Source: Nilaparvata lugens
Taxonomy: Eukaryota > Arthropoda > Insecta > Hemiptera > Delphacidae
Direction of reading: 5' to 3'
Assembly (NCBI RefSeq): GCF_014356525.2
Contig: NC_052507.1
Span: forward strand, 57,389,362 to 57,453,361
DNA length: 64,000 nucleotides
The translations under genes were made by a program, and so were the position numbers. Of the stretch, positions 37,501 to 49,500 are shown piece by piece; positions within the stretch are counted from its first letter, which is position 1; the number at the start of each line of letters is the position of its first letter. Under the pieces are notes generated by a model. That model saw nothing but the letters and a program-made list of their open reading frames with translations. It had not been told where the DNA came from and did no database searches.

Positions 37501-40500
37501 TTTGTGAGTGAATCTTGCCGTGAATTTCAGCGGGTGTTATGGAGATTTTCGGTAGACGATCCTGTTGAAACCTATGAAATAAATTGTGTCGTATTTGGTA
37601 TCACTTCCTCTCCGTACTTGGCTTTGAGAACTATCCATGAGTTGGTTGAGAGGGAAGGCGATAATTTTCCAGATGCTAAAGCTCGCATTCCTACAGATAT
37701 GTTCATGGACGATTTGGTAACGTCTGTCCCTTCTGTAAGTGACGCGAAAAAATTGTGTAGTCAGGCCAAAGAGCTGTTTAAAGCTGGTGGATTTGAATTG
37801 ACTAAGTTTGCGTCAAATTCGGAGGAGCTGATGACAAGTCTCAATCATAGTGAAAGATCCTTGTTGTCCAAAGAATTCAATATCGAAAATTCATTAGCCA
37901 TATTAGGTCTAGAGTGGCAACCATTTTCCGATTCGTTTCGTTTTTTCGTCTCACAGGGTCACTCTATTGCCACAAAACGGAATATATTATCCGCTGTGGC
38001 GCGAATCTATGATCCTCTAGGACTAGTGGCTCCTCTCACGTTGTTTTTGAAATGTCTTATAAAAGAATTATGGCGTATTGGTTCAGATTGGGATGAAAAA
38101 CCACCTGATTCTATTGCATCTCAGTGGGAGATATGTCAAACAGAATTTCAATCTTTGTCGAATTTGTCCATTCCTCGTCACTTAGGAGTATTTGTTGGTT
38201 CCAAGATTACATTAATTTGTTTTTGCGATGCAAGTCAGTCTGGCTATGGAGCTGTGATCTATTTGAAATCACAGGAAGAAGATGGTAGTTCTTCAACAGT
38301 AACGCTGCTGTGTGGAAAATCAAAGGTTGCACCGAGTAAAACTCTATCAATACCGAGATTGGAATTGTGCGCTGCTCTTCTCCTAGTCAATCTACTTGAA
38401 GCTACCCTCTCTGTCCTCGAACTTCGTTGTAAAATCGTCCGAGTTGTCGCTTTGTCGGACTCAACTGTTGTTCTCCATTGGATAAGAGGTTCGCCGTCGC
38501 GTTGGCAAACGTTCGTGGCTAATCGAGTCTCGAAAATTCAAAACTCACGCATCGATTGTTGGATGCATGTTTCTGGTGAGGAAAATCCCGCCGATTGTTT
38601 ATCGCGTGGTCTTAAACCAATGGATCTCATTAATCACGAGACATGGTGGACAGGACCCCACTGGTTGACTATGGAGGAAAATCACTGGCCTGTAAAATTT
38701 GAAATTGAAGAAATAGAGTGTCCACCTGAAATGAAATCTTCAAATGTTGTCACGGTTGTTCAATCTGAAAGTGTTTCAGATAATGTAATATATAATTTGA
38801 TTGAGAAATGCTCTGACTATCAACGTTTGCTTCGTATCATGATACTAGTATTGAAGGCAGTGCGAATATTGCCGAAAGCAGGTGAACTGGAATTCGATGT
38901 GGCGGAGAGATATTTGTGTAGAGTCGTACAGAGAATTCATTTTTCACGTGAGCTTGTTCAACTAAAAAAGGGTGAAGATTGTGCCCCCAAATTTCAGCGT
39001 TTGTCACCGTTTATAGACAAGGAGTTAATTCGAGTTGGTGGTCGTTTGCCGAACTCAGACATGGATTTTGACAGCTGTCACCCTATTGTCTTGCCTAAGA
39101 GTGATCCTTTCATCACCCTTCTTGTCGATCATTATCATCGAAAAAATTGTCATGCTGGTCCTCGTCTATTAATGTCGTTAATAAGACAGAGGTTCTGGAT
39201 ATTTTCTGCTCGTGTGGTCATTCGGAGTCGTATTCAAAAATGCAATAGGTGTTTCCGATGTCGGCCTAGCGTAACACCTCCCAAAATGGGTGATTTGCCT
39301 GCATGCAGGGTACTCCAGAGTAAACCGTTTGGACAGTGTGGTGTTGATTACGGTGGGCCTGTACGCATCACAATGGCTTGACGCAGAAATCCACTCATCC
39401 TCAAAGCATACATTTGTCTATTTGTTTGTATGTCAACAAAGGCTGTGCACATAGAATTGGTTTCTGATTTATCTACGCCGATGTTTCTTTCAGCATTTGG
39501 CCGATTTTTATCTCGACGCGGACCTTGCCGTGTAATTTATTCCAATAATGGTACAAATCTCGTTGGTGCGCATGCACAGCTGGTACAGTTAGCGAAATTA
39601 TTGGATTCGTCGGAATCTCAAAATACAATTACTAATGAGCTGGCTGATTATCGAGTGGATTGGAAATTCATTCCCGCTGCTTCCCCAAATTTCGGTGGAA
39701 TTTGGGAGGCCAACATAAAATCGGTCAAGTCGCATTTGATAAAAGTGATTGGCGATCAACTATTGACCTATGAGGAGATGAATACTGCGTTGGTTCAAGT
39801 GGAGGCGGTGTTGAACTCTCGGCCGTTGTGCCCTTTGAGCGAGGATCCGAACAAACCTCTCGCCTTAACTCCGGCTCATTTTTTGAAGTTGACACCGTTG
39901 ACGGCTTTTCCAATGAAGGATGTGACCGACATTCCCGTCAATCGTCTCACTCGTTACGAACTCATCGACCAGCTTGTTCAATCGTTTTGGAATAGGTGGA
40001 GAAAGGAGTATCTCCATGAATTACAAGTACGTGGAAAGTGGTCCAAGTCATCACCTCCTCTCACTGTTGGAACGGTTGTGATAGTGGATCAGCCTAATCT
40101 ACCCCCATTGAAGTGGCCTCTGGGAATCATTGAGGAAGTGTTTCCTGGAGCCGATGGTGTCATACGTGTGGCAGTAGTACGTTTAGCTACTGGTCGTTTC
40201 AAACGTCCTGCCACCAAATTGTTTCCATTGCCCACACAATAATTCTTAGGATAAGAATTATTGTTCGTTTTTTTTTTTTTTGCATTTTTCCTTTGTCGTC
40301 TTATTTTCTTTCGGTTTGTTTTGTTTTGTCTAGTTTTGGCCAAAGTCGTGGCTGAAAACTACGTTTCAGGGTGGGGGGAATGGTGACGCCCTTTAGCGTA
40401 TTTAGATTAAGTCTAGTTTTAAATTAGTTTTAAGTCTCGCGGTAGTTGGAGTGGCGAGGCCGGCAGCTGCTGCGCCCTAGCGGATAAGTTAGTATTTAGA

Positions 40501-43500
40501 TTTCTATCGCATAAGCGTCACTTGAAGTCTCCAGCTCGTGTCGAACGGTGAAAAAACAGGATCGTGGCTGTTTTTTCGATTGTTGCCGTTGAAATTAAAT
40601 TTTACACGTTCGTCGTTGTGTTAAAATTATTATCGATATATTAACTGTCCCAAGTTGGGGAAAAGTACAGTTTTCCTTGTTATTTGTGAATATATATGTT
40701 GAAATATTCAACTAGTGCGATCGGACTTAGAATTGTACAGCAGTGTAAAGTAATAGTCAATATAGTAAAGTTATCTTCCAAGCAATTTTCGGACTGATCA
40801 GTAATTGAATTGATGCCAGAATTAACATACATCGGATAGGGGTAGCAGATGTACAAGAGAAGCCAACACCTTTTCCCGACTCCGTCTTGTCCTGCCACAA
40901 ACCTAATTCCAATTCCTGGAGTAAGTTGGTATTTAGTATTTGAAGAAAACTACTTGCTGGTGAGTAACCAAATAAATCACTTCTGGTATAAATTTAATGC
41001 TGAAAAATATTACTTACTACATTCAATCTATTAATTATTGCTCTCTTTATTCTAGCATATTATCATTCAATATTTTGCTCTTTAAATATATCGACAGTCC
41101 TCTGCTCTCGTTTGTAATTTGGGCTATCCAATGTTATTTCTTGAACAACAAAATTTTTAAGTTAATTAAAAATTGTGAATTATTTGAATAGTTTCTATAG
41201 TTTCTAATAGTTTAATTATTTGAATTATGTTAATTTTGGAAGTTCAGAGAGATTATTTTTTTTTTTTAATTGAAAATTTGTTCCTTGTTTTGACACATGG
41301 TATAAAAAACTTCATCTCTTCTCTCCATTGATGGAATCATGTAATATTCGTGGAAAAATAAAAAAAATAAAAATTTTCCCCAAGTTTTCATTTATATCTC
41401 TCATATTTTTTTAGTTTCTGTGAACTAACAGAAATGAATTGACCATATGATTTTGACTCTTTATACAATTTTGAAACAGATAATCACGATATCAGGTTAA
41501 AATAAAAACAAAAAAGGCAAGCGTGTGTAAAAGGCTTTGTTTTTACCTGTTTCCCTAGCAACGAATACGAATACAGTATAATGAAACCTTTTCGTGTCAA
41601 GGGGGCGTTCGGTGCTATGCGGTTGCTATTCGGTACCGAATTCAAACCGAATCATCGTTTCACACTTATCGGAATTTGCCGAAAACGAACCGAAAACGAA
41701 ACGAACCGAACCGAGAGTGTGTGAAAGTAGCCTTACAGTGAAAACTAGAAGATTTCAATTTATTGTATCAGCCATTTACAGTCCTCCAAGACACAATATA
41801 ACCAACGAAGTTTACAATAATTTATTCGACTGCCTAGGAAACAGATTCATCATAGGTGGGGATTTCAATGCAAAACATATAAGTTGGGGCTCAGGATTGA
41901 ACTCTCAAAAAGGAAGACAGCTATTTCAAGCTATAAATGATAGGCAATGCTCAGTAATGTCATCAAATAGACCCACATATTGGTAAACTGATAGAAATAA
42001 ATTACCAGATTTGATAGATTTCTTTGTAATCAGGAATTTATCATTAAACTACATAGAAATAGAAGATTGTGAAGACCTGAAGTAAAATGAAGTAATTTGA
42101 GGCTAGTTAATAGGCAAACAGACTGGTCAGCATTTTGGTTCCAAGAATTATTTGGACTGGTTCCAAGAATTATTGCATGTAAAAATAGATTTTGAGCTAG
42201 GAATTACTGGCTGTGATCAGTTGGATTCTGAGGTTGAAAACTTCACAAGGGACATCCAAGAAGCAGCCTGGGACAGCACTCCACATTCAACACAGAGAAC
42301 AAGGTCTTCTGGTTTACATTATCCACATCACATATTGGAACTTATCCATGAGAAAAGGGAAGCGAGGAAAAAGTGGTAGCGAACAAGAGCACCAGTGGAT
42401 GAATCTCATTTGAATTTTCTAACTAGAAAACTGAAGAAATGTATCAGTAGCTATAAGAATGATATGATCAGTGAATATCTCAGAAACCATGCTACAGATA
42501 AGAACTCCGATTATTTACTCTGGAAAGCTACAAAGTACTTGGAAAAACCCTCAGTTCAAGAAACACCAATCAAAACAATTAATGGTGAGTGGGCAAGGAA
42601 TAACGAACAGAAAGCTGAACGTTTTGCATACCTTTTGAATACCTGGGAAGTGTCTTTCAACCTCATCAATTTCAACGCGGTGTAGAAGATGATGGGATGG
42701 AAATATCACAGGATATGAGAGAGATTCCAGCCTTAAAAACAAATGAGCTGATAAGTATCATCAAGAAAACCAGTTGTAAGGAAGCTTCAGGATATGATAT
42801 CATTACTGGTGAAGTTCTGAAAAACCTACCAGATAGAGCTTAACTCACAGTTCTCATAAATGCAGCTTTGAGGATGAAGTATGTGCCACTGTCATGGAAG
42901 GCATCATGAATGGAAAAAGAATATGCAATGCTAGTTATGTGCGACTTAACCAAAGCATTTGACTGCATACAACTTGAATTACTGCAAATGAAACTTGAGC
43001 ACTATGGAATTTAAGGTAAAGAACTGGCTCTAATTAAATCATACTTGGAAGACAGAAGACAAATAGTATGTGTTGGCGACAAGTCATCTCAAGAGGTTAG
43101 TGTCAGGTATGGTATCCCCCAGGGACCTGTTCTTGGGCCATTTCTTTTCCTGATTTCAATAAATGATTTAGCATATGTCTTACCCCAGAGCCCTATGCTA
43201 TATGCGGATGACACAACACTCATTGTACGGCACAAAGGCTGCAATGTATTACATCAAATGGAAACAGTCATATTTAATGAAGCAAAGGAGTGGTTTGAAG
43301 CCAATGGATTGAAACTTAATATTGGAAAGACCTCAAGAATGATATGCAGTCTGCGCTCTGTAGATGAGCCCCAAGCACCTGCAGTAAGACTCAAGCACCT
43401 GCAGTAAAACTGCTCGGTTTCAACATAGACCCAAAATTGTCCTGGAGTGCTCATGTAGACAATCTGTGTACAAGATTGTGAGGATTAACGTTTGTTCTTA

Positions 43501-46500
43501 GAAAACTTAGAGACCAGCTATCAACCCAGCATCTGAGAATGGTGTATTTTGCTCTAGTTCGGAGTCATCTAGCTTATGGCATGCATTTGTGGGGTCACAC
43601 AGCCCACCTCAAGCATCTACTGCTGTACCAGAAGAGAGCAATTCCAACTATTTTACATAAGAGTCAGCAAGAGACTTGTAGACCTCTATTTGTTCGACTC
43701 AAAGTATTAACTGTATTCAACTTGTATATACTATGCTCTGTTCTGTATATAAAAAAGAACATGTCGACTTATGTTCAACGGTCGTAGATACATAGTTTTA
43801 ATACACGATCTAGTCAGATGTTGCATCTTCCAAGATGTAGAATAGACAAGTCATATAAAACATGCTTTGTAGGTGGTTTCGATTTATTCAACAAGCTTCA
43901 TGTTGGAGCCAAAAATGTTTCTAATAAAGCTTGAAGAATTAAATTATTTAGTTATTTAGTGGAAAGGCCCTATTACTCTATAGAAGAGTTTTTGAATTCG
44001 AACTGTGATATAACATTTTAGTTTATAGTACCTTCCCAAATTGATTTGAAATTATGTATTTTTATATTTATACTTATAAAATTTTTACTCTGTACTTGAC
44101 AATTTCTGTGTAAATTTATGTTAGACAAGATCTTATATGAATCTATAGATCAAATAATAATAATAAAAAAACTCCATAGAATTACTCATGTAATTGAGAA
44201 GACTCTAGAAGAGAAAAAAATATCATGCTGCTATCTTTTTAGACGTCGCTCAGGCATTTGATAAAGTGTGGCATGTAGGTCTAATTGAGAAACTACAAAA
44301 AGTTTTACCTCAGCAATATGCCTCATTGCTAAAATCTTACCTGTCAGACAGATTTTTCAGAGTAAAACAAGGTGATAGCTACTCAGGACTAACACCAATT
44401 AAAGCTGGAGTACCTCAAGGAAGTGTATTGGGCCCTACTCTGTACCTGCTCTACACCAGCGATCTTCCTGTGCCAGAAAATGACACTATTGCAACCTTTG
44501 TAGATGACACAGCTGTCTTAGCAGTTGGAGAAACTAATGAGGAAGCTACAAGTAAAGCACAAGAAGCCATCAAGAAAATTGAGAAATGGACTAGAACCTG
44601 GCGGATTGAGTTGAATGAAAGCAAGTCCACACATGTTGTCTTCACAAATAGGCATTATGTGTACATCGTCAATAAGATTAAACAACAAAGAAGTTCCGTT
44701 TGCAAATGAAGCTAAGTATCTTGGAATGACACTAGATGCAAAGCTACGATGGAAGTCATACGTCAAGAAAAAGAAAGAAGAATTGGATTCCAAATACTCG
44801 AAAATGTACTGGTTATTGGGAGGAGATTCAAGCCTTTCAACCTACATTAAATTACTATTGTATAGACAAATTCTTCGGCCTGTGTGGTTGTATGGCATCA
44901 AGCTGTGGGACTGTGCAAGGAAAAGTAACATCAACACCATCCAGAAATTCCAGAACAAGGTTTTGAGGAATGCTTTCAATGCTCCATACTTTGTCAGAAA
45001 CTCGGATCTCCAGAGGGACCTGCAGATGGAAGAAGTCGATGGATGATCACAATGGCTGCCAGAAACCATGAAGAGACTCTACATTATCATCAGAACATCC
45101 AAGCTCTACACCTCATTGACAACTCTAATACAGTGAGAAGACTGAAAAGGAAAAAGTCTACAGATCTCGTTTAAATGTAGCAAGAGTGATTATGAAAGTA
45201 ACAGTGCATGGGCATTGCTCACTTAGACTGTGAAGGAATGAATACCCCTTTAGTGTCAAACTTTAACGTATTAATTTAAGCTAGAATTGAACTGTTCATT
45301 AACCAAAGTGTTAGAATGCAGTCAAATTACAAAAAAAGAGTAAATGAATAATGCTCAAATACCCCAAATCCGCACTGTTAGTAAACTAGGACAATTTTAG
45401 TTAACGTGAATGTCAATTAAAAAATGTTTTCAGACCGTGAAAAATTATCAAAATTTGTTATTTCGTTTTGTTACTAACATGATCATGAAATTGATGATGG
45501 ATTGAAAAAGAAAACTTGAAAAAAGTACAATAACGAATGCATTTTTCTTTATTTCAATAATTTTAATATGTGAATAATGGAAAAATGAGTGTTATTGGTG
45601 TTAGTTTACCTGCACTTGTTCCTCCCAAAAGCACACAGACCGTTGAATGATGATGAGTGTGCAATAACTCTGCACTGAGACATGCTGTATGTTCATATGC
45701 CAGAGCATACAGGCCAAACGTTGGCACATCTCTGAAGCAAACAATCACATTTCAAACGAAAATTACAAATTTCACGAAAAGTGAATCCAATTCCACGAAA
45801 AGTCATCTAATTCCACGAAAAGTGAATCTAATTTTATCAGATTTTACAGATCTTATTTAAGAAGAATACTTTGTATATGACATAGTATAGAATAGAATAT
45901 CCTAGAAATGGATGTATCAGATGACTATTCATTCCAATGAGCAAATCTTTGAGATTGTTCAAGAATCTTGAAAAGAAAGTAGTTTTCAATGGAGAGTCTT
46001 TTGACAGTTCATAACTTGTTAGCTACTACAATCTATAATTTATTCTTCAAATTTGTTGTCAATTGATAGAACTACTCAAATAGATATATTTTTTATTTGT
46101 CAACATAAGCCTCATTGTTGTCATTTATTCAATGTAGGCAGCTGGAAATTAATGTATGATGATATGAAATAAAATAACTGCTAAAATTGCGAATTTACAA
46201 AATTAATCTATTGTAATTCATAACAGTCCAGGCAATGAATGCTCGAAAAAGGGTATAGAAGGAAAAGTTCGGAAGACAATTTTTGACTCGGCAGTTCTGT
46301 TTAGGGTAGTAAGGAGGTAAACATATCAAAAGTCCCCTTAGCACAGGGGGTAGGGGTGGTTCAAAGGTACCATTTTTTGGTTTCTCGCATATAACTCGAA
46401 AACTGTTCATTGTACGGACATGACTGTTCTATACGAAGTTGAAGGTTACATAAATTCCTACAATATTCATTAACCAACTTTTTCTGTATCTCCAATAGTT

Positions 46501-49500
46501 CTTGAGATATCCGCTCTTGAAGGTATGGCGTTTTAAGAAAAATACGTTTGCTTCCAATGTTTTGCCAGTTTTGCTCTTATAACTTCTTAAACATCGATGA
46601 AAAATGTGCTGATTATGAGCGTATAGAGCATTAAATTATCTTCAATTTAATGTATAATTTCACACTCTACGCATTTCCCTACGACTGTTGCAGCAGCGTT
46701 AGTGTTGATTGTGTAATCTTCAGTTTTGCAACAATATAGCCTACCAATTGACAAACGAATTTGGAGGGAGTGTTTTCAGCACAATTTTTGACTTCACAGC
46801 TTTGTTGGGACCAGTTAGGGGGTGAACATATCGAAAGTCCTCATCCCTACCCCATGTGCTGAAGGGATGAGGGTGGTTTAAATGTTGCATTTTGGAACTT
46901 TTTGCTTCCACGCTTATATCTTGGCAACAATGCGTTTAACCATCATGACTAATTGTTCACAAATTGATTTTGATAAATTCTCTACAATTTTTGTTCCATG
47001 AATTTTTGTGATATTTCTAACAGTTTTCGAGAAATCCGCTCTTGAAAGTGTGGAATTGTCGAAATAACAGGTTTCTATGCATTGTTTTGTTCTTTCAGGG
47101 CATATAACTCTCCAACAATGCATTGTAAAAATAAATGCTCATTGTAGGTTTAAAGAGTGTTGAATTATTTTCAATTTGATGTATTTTTTCTCTATTCCAA
47201 GATTTCCTTCCATTGTTATAGCAGCTTTAATGTAGGGGGTTGAATTTTAAATGCTGCAATAATTGATCATTTGACAATGGAATTTGAAGGGGGTGTGTGG
47301 AACGCAATATTTGATTTCGCATCTCAATTAAGACTAGTTAGAAGGTTAACATAGGAAAAATGTGCATCTTCATTCCCTCTGTTAAAGGTGTGGAACCGCT
47401 GAGTTGACACTTGTTTCAAATTTAAAAATATCACCCCCTACATTAAAGATGGAGGTAACAATGGAAGGAAAACTTGGAATAAAGAAAAAATATATCATAT
47501 TGAAGATAATTTAATGCTCTTCAAACCTACAATGAACATTGATTTTTACAATGCATTGTTGGAGACTTCAAAGGCCTGAAAGAGCAAAGCAATGGATAGA
47601 AACCTGTTATTTCGACAATTCCACACTTTCAAGAGCGGATATATCGAAAACTATTAGAGATATCATGAAACTTCATTGGAAAAAAATCGTAGAGAATTTA
47701 TCAAACTTAATTTTTGAACAGTTAGTCATTATGTTAAACGCATTGTTACCAAGATATAAGCGTGGAAGCAAAAAGTTGAAAAATGCAACATTTAAACCAC
47801 CCTCATCCCTTCAGCACATAGGGTAGGGATGTGAACTCCCTAACTGGTTCCAACAAAGCTGTGAAGTCAAAAATTGTGCTGAAAACACTCCCTCCAAATT
47901 CTTTTGTCATATTGGTCCATTATTGCTAGAATGGAGATTTCACACTCAACACTAAAGCTGCTGCAAAAGGTGTAGGGAAATTCGTAAAAGTGTGAAACTG
48001 AAGAGAATTTAATGCTCTTTAAGCACATAATAAGCACGGATTTTTTCCATCGATATTTGAGAAGTTATAAGAGCAAAAATGGCAAAACATTGTAAGCAAA
48101 CGTGTTTTTTTTTCAATTCCATACATTCAAGAGCGGATATCTCAAGAACTATAGGTGATACAGAAAAAGTTGTTAAATGAATATTGTAGGAATTTATGTA
48201 ACCTTTAATTTCGTATACAATAGTCATGTCCTTAAGATGAACAGTTCTCGAGTTATATGCGAGAAACCAAAAAATGGTACCTTTGAACCACCCCCACCTC
48301 CTAAGCACAGGGGGTAGTGGTGGGGACTTTTGATATGTTTACTTCCTTACTACCCTAAACCATAGAGAAAAAATGGCGTAAGTAGATATCCCAAGGTATA
48401 GGACATTTATGTCGCAACTTTTACTGTTATCTCAAGCCGATTACTGCCGATTATTGTCAATTTCTACTGTTTTGTTGGGGTGAGAGTGTATGAACGGCAC
48501 AATTTGAGGGACTACCAGCGTCACACAGCTGCATGGGAAAGAACTACGTGAACTATCGGCTTGAGATAACAGTAAATGTTGCGACATAAACGCCCTATAC
48601 CATGGGATATCTAATTATGCTATCGTTTCTCTATGCCTAAACAGAACCGCGGGGCCAAAAATTGTCTTCCAAACTTTTCCCTCTATAACTCTTCCTTGAC
48701 TGAACTATAAGGTGAGATTTATTAGATTTTCTATTCTATTCTTCGTTGAAGGTTGAACTACAGTTTCAGAAACTTTGAGGTTCAAGTTTTCAATAAGTTA
48801 CTGCCTTCAAAAAATCCTTATGCATACTTATCTTCTTATATTATTACATTATTAGGCTATGTGATTGTTCTAAAATTAATGTTAATATTCCCAGATCCAT
48901 CATGCAACCAAGCTCAACCTTCATTTTGAAATTTCAATTTTTTTTATTGTCAAGAAGCAGAAGAAAATATAATATGCATAGTTATACATAAAAATAAAAT
49001 AAAAGTACATAGTGTTTTCAATGACAATTAAATTTGAAATTTATCATTGATACTAGGGCTGACTTTGGTGTTATACTGTGGTATCAACACTATAGTCAGC
49101 CATGGTAATACCAATAACCTGTCATCACCACGTTAAACTATATCCAAACAGGTATTCAAACCATTCAAATACAGAACTGGCATTTACGCGTGAAAAATTT
49201 AATTCAACTAATAGTTAAAATGCTCCCACAATGCAATGCCAATAAATTAGAGTCAACTCGAAAATGATTTCATTTCACAAAAATCCAACTCACCGAACTA
49301 GCATAGGTACAAGACCAACAAATAGATTCCTCACTCCTCCAGCTTTGAAAGTTTTCAGCAGAAAATCCCATGTGCCAGAGTAGATAACTGGCCTGCGGGA
49401 ATGGTCCGCTTGGCTTACTTTACCTGAAATAAAAGTTCGAGTTTCAGTTTTTAAAATTTATTTTCATAGCTCATCATTATTTTGAAATAGGTAAACCAAA

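Larger units (their letters stand above)
34042..41130 (+). mobile_element. BEL/Pao LTR retrotransposon
   Basis: Near-identical LTRs (34042-34759 and 40381-41130) enclose a gag-pol frame (35074-40242). The 3' LTR begins TGGTGACGCC after a polypurine tract (GGGTGGGGGGAA, 40369-40380) and ends GGGCTATCCA, giving the usual TG...CA. The 5' LTR lacks the first 32 bases. A TGG-starting sequence three bases after the 5' LTR (34763) suits a tRNA primer-binding site. Over the shared 718 bp I see only two single-base length differences, so insertion was recent. It lies inside the jockey element. Confidence 0.93.
31983..45180 (+). mobile_element. Jockey-type LINE, split by later insertions
   Basis: A GC-richer 5' UTR (from about 31983) leads into ORF1 at 32246-33750, an endonuclease start at 33765-34035, and, after a 7.7-kb interruption, the rest of the endonuclease (41738-42100), reverse transcriptase and C-terminus (to 45046). 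The flanks of the interruption rejoin in the same frame at an ACAGT found on both sides. A second LINE sits inside the RT at about 42903-44170. All parts carry stops or shifts. It lies antisense in carrier intron 5. Confidence 0.82.

Noticed and set aside
46195..48308. Several 70-100-codon frames in the fold-back element
   Set aside because: They mirror each other between inverted arms and show no protein motif.
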